DNA of 18,271 bases from JBFLYZ01 sp040756415. GTDB taxonomy: Bacteria; Bacteroidota; Bacteroidia; JADZBD01. The notes under the pieces are model-generated. The model was given only the letters and a program-made list of their open reading frames with translations, had not been told where the DNA came from and searched no databases. A program made the position numbers and the translations under genes. Shown here piece after piece: positions 7,573-15,021 of this stretch (positions are counted from its first letter, which is position 1; the number at the start of each line of letters is the position of its first letter). The stretch covers positions 1 to 18,271 of the forward strand of contig JBFLYZ010000067.1 of assembly GCA_040756415.1 (NCBI GenBank), in the 5' to 3' direction.

Positions 7573-10500
7573 TCAGCGCATCAGCGTTACATTTCCTTTC
7601 TGTGAAACGGTTTCGCCCGTATTGAGCGTTGCCTCTACCCGGTAAACGAATACGGCCATATCCATTTCCTTTCCTTTATACATGCCGTCCCAGCCAATAG
7701 AGGGGTCGGTGGTCTCGAACACCACTTCGCCCCAGCGGTCGTACACGGCCAGGTAGAACTCGGTGATGCAGTTGTTCTTCACGCGGAAGAAGTCGTTGAG
7801 CCCATCGTTGTTGGGCGAGAAGGCGGTAGGGATGAAAAATTCACCGCATACCACGTCAACGTAAACGGTCACGCAGGCCGAGTCGGTGCAGGAAGAGGTA
7901 TCGGCTACCACTACGCAATACGTGGTGGTTTGCGCGGGAGAAACGCTGATGGCCGATGTGGTGGCACCGTTGCTCCACGAATAGGTTCCACCGCCACCCG
8001 CGGTAAGGGTTACGGTTTGTCCCTGGGTAATGGTCATGCTGCCGCTTACCGTAGCCGTGGGGCCGCCCGTCATGCTTACCGTGGCCGTTAGGGAAAACGA
8101 GCATCCGTTCGCATCGGTGATCGTGCAGGTATAGGTGCCCGCTCCCAGCCCGCTTATGCTCGCGGTCGTTTGCGCGCCCGGGTTCCAGAGGTAGCTGAGC
8201 GTTCCCGTGCCTCCGTTCGCAGTGACTGCAGCCGACCCGTTCGTGCTTCCGCAGGTGGCGTTTGCTGAAGTGGCGCTGGCGGTAATGGCGCTGGGCTGGG
8301 TGATCGTTACCGTTTGGGTGTTGGTGCAGCCGTTGGCATCGGTCACGGTCACTGTATAGGTGCCTGCTCCCAGCCCGGTGGCATTTGCCGTGGTCTGCCC
8401 GTTGCTCCAGCTATAGGTGTACGGGCTGGTGCCGCCTGTAACACTCGAACTGGCCGTGCCGGTGGTATTGCCGAAGCAAAGCGGGTTGGATGAGGAGCTG
8501 ATACTTACAGCCGGTCCGTTTGCGTTGGCAACGGTGGCGGTGGCTGTTTGCGTACATCCGTTGGCATCGGTCACCGTAACGGTATAGGTTCCCGAAGCAA
8601 GCGCTGTGGCGGTGGCCCCGGTTTGTCCGCCCGGTGCCCATGAATAGGTCAGGGTTCCGGTACCACCGCTGGCGGTTACCGTGGCCGTTCCCGTATTGGT
8701 TCCGCAGTTGGTTGCCGTAGTGGCGGTGCTTGCCGTGATCGCAGCAGGCTGGTTGATGGTAACCGTTTGCGTGGAAGAGCATCCGTTGGCATCGGTCACG
8801 AACACGGTATAAGTGCCGGCCGCGAGCCCGGTAGCGTTGGCATTGGTCTGCCCGTTGCTCCAGCTATACGTGTAAGGTCCTGTTCCGCCAGTAGCCGTTG
8901 CGGTAGCGCTGCCGTTGGAGCCCCCGTTGCACAGGGGATCAGTTGAGGAGGCGATGCCGGCCGTAGGGCCGTTGGAAGTGCCTACCGTGGCAGTAGCGGT
9001 TTGGGTGCATCCGTTGGCATCCGTAACAAGTACGGTATAAGTTCCCACGCCAAGGCCTGTAGCCGTAGCAGAGGTTTGTCCGCCCGGTGCCCAGGAATAA
9101 GTGAGCGTGCCTGTTCCACCGCTTGCCGTTACCGTAGCTGTTCCCGTGCTGGAAGAGCAGCCTGTGTTGGTAGCGCTGGCGCTGGCGCTGATGGCAGCGG
9201 GTTGAGTGATGGTAATGGTTTGCGTGCTGGTGCATCCGTTGGCATCGGTCACATAAACGGTATAGGTTCCGGCTCCCAGCCCGCTTGCATTGGCTCCCGT
9301 CTGCGAATTGCTCCAGCTATAGGTATAGGGCGATGTTCCACCGCTTGCATTGGCGGTGGCGCTGCCGTTCGTGCCACCGTTACAAGAGGGGTTGGATGAA
9401 GAGGCGATGCCTGCCGTAGGTCCGTTGGTGGTATTTACCGTGGCCGTTGCGGTTTGGGTGCATCCGTTGGCATCGGTGACAAACACGGTATACACCCCCA
9501 CGCCCAGCCCGGTGGCTGTGGCAGAAGTTTGCCCGCCTGGCGCCCAGCTATAGGTAAGGCTTCCTGTTCCACCGCTTGCCGTTACCGTGGCAGTTCCCGT
9601 GCTGGAAGTGCATCCGGTGTTGGTTGCCGAGGCGCTGGCCGAGATAGCCGATGCGGGTTGGGTAATGGTCACAGCCTGGGTGCGCGTACATCCGTTGGCA
9701 TCGGTAATGGTGCAGGTATAGTTGCCCGCGCACAATCCGGTAGCCGTTGCCGCGTTGCCCCCGCTGGGTGTCCAGTTATAGGAATAGCCCGGGGTTCCGC
9801 CAGTGGCGCTGATGGTAGCCGTGCCGGTGCATTGCCCGAAGCAAAGCACGTTGGTTTGCGATTGCACAGATGAGTTGAGGGCCGATGCGGGTTGGGTAAT
9901 GGTGACCGCTTGGGTGCGCGTACACCCGTTGGCATCGGTAATGGTGCAGGTGTAGTTGCCCGCGCACAATCCGGTAGCCGTTGCCGCGTTGCCCCCGCTG
10001 GGTGTCCAGTTATAGGTATACCCGGGCGTTCCACCGCTTACGCTGATGGTAGCCGAGCCGGTGCACTGGCCAAAGCAAAGTACGTTGGTCTGCGCTTGAA
10101 CAGACGATGTCATGGCCGAAGGCTGGGTGATCGTAACCGTGGCGGTGGCGGTGGTGCTGCCCGCATCGGTTACCGTTACGGTGTAAGATCCAGCGCATAG
10201 GCCGGTGGCGGTCTGTGTTGTCTGGCCTCCCGTCCACAGGTAGGTATAGGGCGGGGTGCCACCGCTGGGGTTGGCCGTGGCGGTGCCGGTGCACTGCCCG
10301 TTACATAATATGTTGGTTGATGAGGCGGTGGTGGACACAAAGTTTCCGCATACATAGGTCATCTGCGCGCCCGCTGAAGCGGCTATGGATTGCACATAAC
10401 CGTTGCCGCCACCGTATCCGCATGCGATCACTTCGCCATTGGCGTTCACATCCACATCATATACCGCAAAAGCGGTGGGGTAGGTGGCCAGTTGATTGAG

Positions 10501-12180
10501 GTTGCCGTCATATTTCACCACCTGGTTGCTCGAGCCTACGTACACATTGCCGCTCGCGTCAATATCCAGTCCGCCATTGCCGTTCACGCGCCTGCCGAAG
10601 AAGGTGGTGGTCCAGAGCCCGCCCGGTATGGAGGCGGTGGCCAGCACGGCACCGGTATTCAGGTCGCGTTTATGAATGGTGGCTCCGTTGAGCGTATAAA
10701 AAGCGCTTGCGTTGGCGCGTATGGCGCTGATGGGCTGTTTGGTGCCGAATCCGTAACCGGGTATATAATAATCAAAGGCGTAACTGGTAGGCACTTTGAA
10801 ATTGATGGTGGTAAGGGCCGTGTTGATCGATCCTACCGTGTCGAGCGTGAGGAAGTAAAAATTATTGTTGGGCGCCATGCAAATAGAGCTGACCTCCTGC
10901 ACGCTGGGCGGGATGGAGCTGGATGAGCCGAAGGCCACCACGCGGGTGGTGATGATGGCACCGTTGGTGAGGTTGATATCCATGATCACACCGCGGATAA
11001 CGGGTGTCGGGAACGCGAAGGTGAGGCGCGTTCCTCCCACCACCAGTTTGGTCAGGTCGCAGTTGAAGGCCAGGCTCCAGTATTCGTAAGTGGTAAGGCT
11101 GTTGGGATTGTTGTACCATACCTGCGTGCCGCTGGTATTGATCCTGCGTATCTCACCGTTCGATCCGGAGGTCATGTACGATTCCCCGTTCGGGTGGGTG
11201 ATGAAGCCTCCTATCCAGTAGTTGGCCGAGTCCCAGGTGGGTGCGCTGGGCGTAAAGGTCCATTGCAGGGTGCCGGTCGAATTGTATTTGAGCAGGCGGA
11301 TGGGAGAATCGCCACCGTATATGTAAACGTTGCCGTTCTGGTCGGTCTCCGTTTCCCAGATCTTCCTGGAGTTGTTGAGTATGGGATTCTGCGTCCAGGG
11401 ATCGATGATGACGGTGCGCGATGCGTTGTAGGAACCCAGTTCGAAAGTGACCGTGGTGCCGCTGAGCGCGAACTTTGAAGCGATGATCTGCTCCTGATCA
11501 TCGGCATAGAAGGTCACCGGGGCGTGGTCAACGATATCACCGAAGAGGGTGCCCATGATCACTTGTCCTTTTTCGTTTATACTCACGCTGCGGTCGTACT
11601 TCATCTTTACCTTCGAAACATCCGCCCCCGGATGAAGGATGAGGGAATATTTCAGCCCGCCCTGGGGATGAAAGATGTATTCCACATCGATGTTGGGATA
11701 GAGGTTCTTGTAAATGATCTTTTTATAGCCCTTGATGAAGTTGATATTTTTCTCAGCGATCCCTTCTTTAATGGAATAGCTGAAATAATCGGGGGTTTCC
11801 TGCTCAGCGATCACCTGCACGTTCGGGTTGGCGCCCTCCCATTCGAACGCGATCATATCGGTCCTGGTGGTGGTGTTGCATTCGGTCTGCTTCTTCTGCA
11901 GGCCCTCGTTGGTCTTGGGCTTGTATTTATCCTTTGGCTTGCGAATGCGCTCCACGAAGGTATAGGCGGTTCCGGTGCTGGTAAAATAGATCACCGAAGG
12001 CTGGTCGTCAACGGCAAAAAGCACCTTGCCGGCCTTATTGCCCGGCAGGCTGAACTGGCCTTTGTTCTCGATGAATGACCGGGGGTTCTCAAAGGTGGCC
12101 GTCCAGTTCTGGCTGGCACGGGCCTCCAGGCAGAAGACCAGGAGGAGGAAGGAAAAGATGCAGGATGTAGTATGCTTCAT
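7573..12180 (-). CDS. Giant SprB-repeat surface adhesin with T9SS type B (gliding motility-associated) C-terminal domain
   Basis: This is a 1535-residue secreted protein. I chose the ATG at 12180 because it gives a clean signal peptide (MKHTTSCIFSFLLLVFCLEA) and lies downstream of a strong promoter; a further in-frame ATG at 12243 would put that promoter inside the gene. In order, it has a DUF7948-like N-terminal domain (FIENKGQF near residue 36, later NLYPNIDVEYIF, a GD-IVDHAP motif and VIIDPWTQNP), a propeller-like region (residues about 280-615), ten SprB-like domains of 75-78 residues (about 623-1381, each ending near TDANGC), a short Ig-like linker (about 1382-1444), and a type B sorting domain (about 1445-1535) with FIPTAFSPNNDGLNDFF, YDRWGEVVFE, W-DG and YRVEA. 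This is cargo of the T9SS. It may act in adhesion or gliding motility, but the window itself shows no motility genes. Confidence 0.92.
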   Translation of the reverse strand: MKHTTSCIFSFLLLVFCLEARASQNWTATFENPRSFIENKGQFSLPGNKAGKVLFAVDDQPSVIYFTSTGTAYTFVERIRKPKDKYKPKTNEGLQKKQTECNTTTRTDMIAFEWEGANPNVQVIAEQETPDYFSYSIKEGIAEKNINFIKGYKKIIYKNLYPNIDVEYIFHPQGGLKYSLILHPGADVSKVKMKYDRSVSINEKGQVIMGTLFGDIVDHAPVTFYADDQEQIIASKFALSGTTVTFELGSYNASRTVIIDPWTQNPILNNSRKIWETETDQNGNVYIYGGDSPIRLLKYNSTGTLQWTFTPSAPTWDSANYWIGGFITHPNGESYMTSGSNGEIRRINTSGTQVWYNNPNSLTTYEYWSLAFNCDLTKLVVGGTRLTFAFPTPVIRGVIMDINLTNGAIITTRVVAFGSSSSIPPSVQEVSSICMAPNNNFYFLTLDTVGSINTALTTINFKVPTSYAFDYYIPGYGFGTKQPISAIRANASAFYTLNGATIHKRDLNTGAVLATASIPGGLWTTTFFGRRVNGNGGLDIDASGNVYVGSSNQVVKYDGNLNQLATYPTAFAVYDVDVNANGEVIACGYGGGNGYVQSIAASAGAQMTYVCGNFVSTTASSTNILCNGQCTGTATANPSGGTPPYTYLWTGGQTTQTATGLCAGSYTVTVTDAGSTTATATVTITQPSAMTSSVQAQTNVLCFGQCTGSATISVSGGTPGYTYNWTPSGGNAATATGLCAGNYTCTITDANGCTRTQAVTITQPASALNSSVQSQTNVLCFGQCTGTATISATGGTPGYSYNWTPSGGNAATATGLCAGNYTCTITDANGCTRTQAVTITQPASAISASASATNTGCTSSTGTATVTASGGTGSLTYSWAPGGQTSATATGLGVGVYTVFVTDANGCTQTATATVNTTNGPTAGIASSSNPSCNGGTNGSATANASGGTSPYTYSWSNSQTGANASGLGAGTYTVYVTDANGCTSTQTITITQPAAISASASATNTGCSSSTGTATVTASGGTGTLTYSWAPGGQTSATATGLGVGTYTVLVTDANGCTQTATATVGTSNGPTAGIASSTDPLCNGGSNGSATATATGGTGPYTYSWSNGQTNANATGLAAGTYTVFVTDANGCSSTQTVTINQPAAITASTATTATNCGTNTGTATVTASGGTGTLTYSWAPGGQTGATATALASGTYTVTVTDANGCTQTATATVANANGPAVSISSSSNPLCFGNTTGTASSSVTGGTSPYTYSWSNGQTTANATGLGAGTYTVTVTDANGCTNTQTVTITQPSAITASATSANATCGSTNGSAAVTANGGTGTLSYLWNPGAQTTASISGLGAGTYTCTITDANGCSFSLTATVSMTGGPTATVSGSMTITQGQTVTLTAGGGGTYSWSNGATTSAISVSPAQTTTYCVVVADTSSCTDSACVTVYVDVVCGEFFIPTAFSPNNDGLNDFFRVKNNCITEFYLAVYDRWGEVVFETTDPSIGWDGMYKGKEMDMAVFVYRVEATLNTGETVSQKGNVTLMR
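8038..10314 (-). repeat. Array of ten SprB-like domain repeats inside the adhesin gene
   Basis: Ten coding repeats follow each other without gaps. Domains 1-3 are cysteine-rich and have the LCxGQCTG opening. From domain 4 on, two types alternate: A (TGTATVTASGGTG-LTYSWAPGGQT, domains 4, 6, 8 and the divergent 10) and B (NGSATA-GGTSPYTYSWSNGQT, domains 5, 7, 9). The plus-strand start of the conserved NGC codon block falls at 9923, 9689, 9461, 9233, 9008, 8780, 8555, 8327 and 8102. The spacings are therefore 234 and 228, then strictly alternating 228/225, which makes a 453-bp two-domain period. The 14-base plus-strand word CCGTTGGCATCGGT is identical in seven of these nine domains. Confidence 0.9.
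9651..10118 (-). repeat. Near-identical tandem 234-bp pair in the adhesin array
   Basis: Bases 9651-9884 and 9885-10118 align without gaps. By manual count they differ at 27 of 234 positions, about 88% identity. They share a perfect 64-bp block (9719-9782 and 9953-10016). They encode SprB domains 3 and 2, which differ at only a few residues, in contrast to the other domains, where synonymous sites have drifted. This suggests a more recent duplication or gene conversion. Confidence 0.85.
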
Positions 12181-12208
12181 GTGTATTCGGTTTGATGGAT
12201 ATCGAATG

Positions 12209-12239
12209 CAAAAATAGACCACACGAAGTGTGGGACAAA
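12209..12239 (-). promoter_or_regulatory. Promoter of the adhesin-PorP operon, with a palindrome in the spacer
   Basis: On the minus strand, TTTG (plus-strand CAAA, 12236-12239) is followed after 19 bp by TATTTTTG (plus-strand CAAAAATA, 12209-12216), an exact fit to the Bacteroidota consensus TTTG / TAnnTTTG with normal spacing. Transcription should begin near 12200, about 20 bases before the ATG at 12180. The spacer contains a perfect inverted repeat, CCACAC-GAA-GTGTGG (12219-12233), centred between the two elements. That is where a repressor or activator dyad could act. Confidence 0.65.
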
Positions 12240-12255
12240 TCAAAATGCAGCCTAT

Positions 12256-12339
12256 TATTGAATATCTGATCTGTATTTTTTTGTAATTTTTGGTTGTAAA
12301 TAAGGATAGAATGTCCTATTTTTATTGAAAATCTGATCT
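12256..12339. repeat. 17-bp direct repeat in the divergent intergenic region
   Basis: The word TATTGAATATCTGATCT (12256-12272) recurs as TATTGAAAATCTGATCT (12323-12339), 16 of 17 bases identical and 67 bp apart. Each copy is preceded by CCTAT within a few bases. The second copy ends 4 bp before the GTG start of the plus-strand gene. The sequence between is very AT-rich. Possible regulator sites or a local duplication; no matching palindrome was found. Confidence 0.5.
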
Positions 12340-12343
12340 CTGC

Positions 12344-13810
12344 GTGAAAGCATCTGACGAGCTCCACCAGCTCATCCGCAGCATGAGCATGTCGGAAAAG
12401 AGGCATTTCAAGATCTATTCCTCGCGGCACGTGATGGGCGATGGGAACAATTACCTGCGCCTTTTCGATGCGATCGCTGCGCAGGACCGCTACGATGAGA
12501 CCGCCATCCGGATGCAGTTCAGGGACAGCGGTATGATCCGGCACTTTCCTTCAGAGAAGCATCACCTGTACCGGCATGTGCTGGAGAGCCTGAACGCCTT
12601 CAACCGCAACAAGACCTTTCTTTCGCGCTACGCCTCCATCCTCACTTCGGTGGAGCTGCTGTACAGCCGCGGCCTGTTCGCTCAGGCGCGCAGGCTGCTG
12701 AAGCGGTCGCGGGCCGAGGCGTACAGCCTGGAGAAGTTCACCGTGCTGCTCCTGCTGCTGCGCTGGGAGACCATCATCTATATCAAGGACGAGGATGAGA
12801 AGAACCTGGACCGGAATATGGAGGAGGAGTTGCGCATCCTGGAAGTGATACGCGTGCAATATGCACTTATGCGGGTGGCCTTCAATATCCAGATCCAGAT
12901 CGACAAGGGTAATACTTCGGCCCGCTTTGTCAGGGAGCAGGAGCGAAAGCTGAAAAAGGCGCTGCCCGCTTCGGAGAAGGTGAGCAGTTTCTGGGCGAAA
13001 TACTATTATCATTCTTCGGTCGGGCTGCTCTCGTCCATCAGCAGGCGGAACATGAGCCGTTACCAGGCCTACAAGGAGATCAAGCTGCTGATGGATACTT
13101 CGCCCCAGTTCATACGCGACCTGCCCGGCATCTATCACCTGAACCTGAGCAACCTGGCGCATACCATGTTCCTGCTTAAGAAGTACTCGGAGGCCGGGCT
13201 CCTGCTCGGGCAGCAGCGTATGTTCATGACTACCTACGGGATCAAGCACCCGGCCCTGGCCCGTATCGTTTTCTTCAATACGAACGAGAGCGAGCTTTTT
13301 CTCTATTACAAGACCGGCCAGTACGACAAGGCGTCCGAGCTGGTGAGCAGGATAGAAGGCGAGGTGAGAAAAACGGATGTGAAGTTCAGCCCCCTGTTGT
13401 TCGACCTGCTGTTCATGATGGCGGTGGCCGGGCTCATGTCGAAGAACTACAAGGCGGCTACGCGGTGGCTCAATCGCATACTCAATGCGGAGCGGGTGAC
13501 CTCTTTCCGCAAGGAACTGCAGATCAATGCGCGCCTGCTGTACCTGGTGGTGCTGTATGAATCGGATGACGTACTGTTCGAGAGCCGGTATAACGCGGCC
13601 AGGCGCTTCCTGCAGCAGGAGAAACAGTATCGCATGCACCGCAACATACTCGCTGCCATTCGCCTGGTGGCCGACAGAAGGGAGAACAAACGATCGCAGC
13701 TCCGCAAGCTGATCGCTGAGATAAGAAAGGAGTGGAAGGCCGTTAATGCCGATGCGCTGAACAAGCAATTTGATTTTGCCGGTTGGCTGGAGAGCCGGGC
13801 GGCCGGATAG
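12344..13810 (+). CDS. Conserved Bacteroidota helical-repeat protein of unknown function
   Basis: This 488-residue protein is predicted to be cytoplasmic, with no signal peptide or membrane segment. The start is GTG at 12344. A TGA lies in frame 18 bp upstream and there is no other start between. I recall a widespread uncharacterised Bacteroidota family with the same opening pattern (LHQLIRSMSMSEKRHFKIYSS at 7-27, then NNYLRLFDAI, then HLYRHVLESL) and no assigned function. The rest is almost entirely amphipathic helices with TPR-like spacing, such as LYSRGLFAQARRLLKRSRAEA, AHTMFLLKKYSEAGLLLGQ and YYKTGQYDKASELVSRIEG, suggesting a protein-interaction scaffold. The C-terminus is basic. The gene is divergent from the adhesin across an AT-rich gap holding a direct repeat, so shared regulation is possible. 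It ends 6 bp from the convergent STAS-like gene. Confidence 0.82.
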   Translation: MKASDELHQLIRSMSMSEKRHFKIYSSRHVMGDGNNYLRLFDAIAAQDRYDETAIRMQFRDSGMIRHFPSEKHHLYRHVLESLNAFNRNKTFLSRYASILTSVELLYSRGLFAQARRLLKRSRAEAYSLEKFTVLLLLLRWETIIYIKDEDEKNLDRNMEEELRILEVIRVQYALMRVAFNIQIQIDKGNTSARFVREQERKLKKALPASEKVSSFWAKYYYHSSVGLLSSISRRNMSRYQAYKEIKLLMDTSPQFIRDLPGIYHLNLSNLAHTMFLLKKYSEAGLLLGQQRMFMTTYGIKHPALARIVFFNTNESELFLYYKTGQYDKASELVSRIEGEVRKTDVKFSPLLFDLLFMMAVAGLMSKNYKAATRWLNRILNAERVTSFRKELQINARLLYLVVLYESDDVLFESRYNAARRFLQQEKQYRMHRNILAAIRLVADRRENKRSQLRKLIAEIRKEWKAVNADALNKQFDFAGWLESRAAG

Positions 13811-13816
13811 ACGGGG

Positions 13817-14194
13817 CTACAGGGGTTGCTGCAGGAGCCAGTCGAGCGCTTCCTGCTTACGGGTAAAGGCGCGGAAAGGATAGGGCGGCTTGCGGATATC
13901 CGAGAAAATATTGATGGCTACCTTGTACATGCTTCGCCACACCAGAATGGCCGATCCCCGGTGCAGGGGGGCCTCCCTGACATCGGCCGCCAACTTCCTG
14001 CCCTCATAGGTCACATTGACCCTGGCGCGCGCGTCAGACAATACCAGGTAGGGCTTTTTCCCGCTCAGTTGCTCCGCGCAGCGCGTAAGCTGGCGTACTT
14101 CCGGAAATCCCAGCTCGGCACCGTCATGGAACACGATATGAACTACCGGTTCCTGGTAATGCAGCGTGGCATATCCGAGATCAATCTTTTCCAT
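13817..14194 (-). CDS. STAS/SEC14-like small protein
   Basis: This 125-residue cytoplasmic protein starts at the ATG at 14194 (MEKIDLGYATLHY). A longer frame reaches 14266, but its extra residues are arginine/cysteine-rich and unlike the family, and a promoter-like element lies at that upstream end. The pattern is that of Bacteroidota STAS/SpoIIAA-like proteins (possibly the DUF7793 group): a beta-strand start, the core strand KPYLVLSDARARVNVT, a helix YEGRKLAADVREA, the strand SAILVWRSMYKVAINIF, then KPPYPFRAFTRKQEALDWL at the end. Function in the family is unproven; regulatory or lipid-related binding has been suggested for related folds. The gene has no anti-sigma or phosphatase neighbour, so a partner-switching role is not supported here. 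Confidence 0.75.
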   Translation of the reverse strand: MEKIDLGYATLHYQEPVVHIVFHDGAELGFPEVRQLTRCAEQLSGKKPYLVLSDARARVNVTYEGRKLAADVREAPLHRGSAILVWRSMYKVAINIFSDIRKPPYPFRAFTRKQEALDWLLQQPL

Positions 14195-14263
14195 TTGTGC
14201 AGTGTAACCTGTTCCGAAGCGGCAGCTTCGTAGGGCTAACAGGCGCGCTTCAAGCGTGTGACA

Positions 14264-14271
14264 CAAAAATA
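14264..14271 (-). promoter_or_regulatory. Candidate -7 element for the STAS-like gene
   Basis: Minus-strand TATTTTTG (plus-strand CAAAAATA) matches the TAnnTTTG consensus exactly and lies 69 bp upstream of the ATG at 14194. No good TTTG partner was found at 17-23 bp, so this is only a partial promoter match. If real, it supports the internal start over the longer frame. Confidence 0.35.
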
Positions 14272-14345
14272 AAGATTGTTTTGATGTAGGGAATAGACTT
14301 TCAGCCTACTTTTTATATGTGGACTTTTTTCCACACTTCTTGCCA

Positions 14346-14379
14346 AGCGGCCGCGTGCCGGTACACCGGGGGTGCCGCT
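14346..14379. other. GC-rich nested inverted repeat between the YceI and STAS-like genes
   Basis: An outer 6-bp arm (AGCGGC at 14346-14351 with GCCGCT at 14374-14379) encloses an inner CCGGT-AC-ACCGG hairpin (14358-14369). It lies downstream of the YceI gene on the minus strand, but no T-run follows it, so it is not a standard terminator. An AT-richer dyad TGTGGA/TCCACA (14318-14335) sits just beyond. No gene is seen elsewhere in the 251-bp gap 14195-14445. Confidence 0.3.
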
Positions 14380-14445
14380 GGATTGCCGCCTGTCCCACAA
14401 GGCACTGCCTCCCGGTCACGCGTTGTGGCCTTCAGGAGAGAATGA

Positions 14446-15021
14446 TCAGTCTTTGATGAACTCGAGGTTGGCGGTGATCGTCACCTCATCGCCCACGGTG
14501 GCATTGCCGAACGATTCGCCTATGCCGAAATCAGAACGCTTTACCTTGGTAACGGCTTTGAAGCCGGCCACCGTTTTTTTGGTCTGCGGGTGCGTGATGG
14601 TCATGCCTGCCACCGCCACTTCGATCGGTTTGGTCACGCCATGCATGGTCAGGTCACCGCTCAGGATGTATTTCTTATCCTCCGTTTTCTTCAGGCCTTT
14701 ACTCTTAAAGGTAATAGTGGGGTATTTGGCCGCATCGAAAAAATCAGCGCTCAAGAGGTGTTTGTCGCGTTGCTCATTATCGGTATCGATGCTGTTCACA
14801 TTAATGGTGGCCTCAACCACCGCATCTGAGAAATCGTCCTTGGATGAGTTGAGCTTGATATCGAAATCCCTGAACCATCCATCCACTTCCGACACCGTGA
14901 GGTGGCTGATGGTGAAGCGCAGCTTGGAGTGCGCCTTGTCCATGGTCCATTTTCCGGTCTCTGCCGGCTGGAAGGACAGCACCAGGAACAGTGCTGCCGC
15001 GCTCAATATGCCTTTTGCCAT
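14446..15021 (-). CDS. YceI-family secreted lipid-binding protein
   Basis: This 191-residue exported protein starts at the ATG at 15021, which gives a signal peptide (MAKGILSAAALFLVLSF); a longer frame to 15069 adds an implausible leader. The mature part fits the YceI lipocalin-like beta-barrel, which binds polyisoprenoid or similar lipids in the periplasm. Motifs seen are W-MDKAHSKLRFTISHLTVSEVDGWF at the N-terminus, INVNSIDTDNEQRDKHLLSADFFDAAKYPTITFKS in the middle, LSGDLTMHGVTKPIEV after it, and RSDFGIGE plus VGDEVTITANLEF at the end. Length is normal. It lies 163 bp downstream of the kinase gene on the same strand and probably has its own promoter, though I found no convincing consensus match. 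In other bacteria YceI proteins appear in stress responses and isoprenoid metabolism; no specific partner is visible here. Confidence 0.93.
   Translation of the reverse strand: MAKGILSAAALFLVLSFQPAETGKWTMDKAHSKLRFTISHLTVSEVDGWFRDFDIKLNSSKDDFSDAVVEATINVNSIDTDNEQRDKHLLSADFFDAAKYPTITFKSKGLKKTEDKKYILSGDLTMHGVTKPIEVAVAGMTITHPQTKKTVAGFKAVTKVKRSDFGIGESFGNATVGDEVTITANLEFIKD

Noticed and set aside
6466..7605. Long plus-strand open frame opposite the PorP/SprF gene
   Set aside because: It is the mirror of a clear PorP/SprF coding sequence with a signal peptide and family motifs. The antisense translation resembles no family I know and lacks a sensible start region.
9001..10200. Several repetitive plus-strand frames opposite the SprB repeats
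   Set aside because: They are antisense reflections of the repeat array and carry the same period; no independent protein features are visible.
8038..10314. Could the regular repeats be a CRISPR array or non-coding satellite?
   Set aside because: The repeats are 225-234 bp with no unique spacers, stay in one reading frame throughout and encode recognisable SprB-like domains.
12181..12243. N-terminal extension of the adhesin to the ATG at 12243
   Set aside because: It would place an arginine-rich leader before the signal peptide and put a strong promoter inside the coding region.
12551..13768. 405-residue minus-strand open frame opposite the helical-repeat gene
   Set aside because: The plus-strand frame carries a conserved family motif and a heptad/TPR pattern; the antisense product is a low-complexity shadow caused by GC-rich codon use.
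14195..14266. N-terminal extension of the STAS-like protein
   Set aside because: The extra 24 residues do not resemble the family and overlap a promoter-like TAnnTTTG element; the ATG at 14194 fits the domain start.
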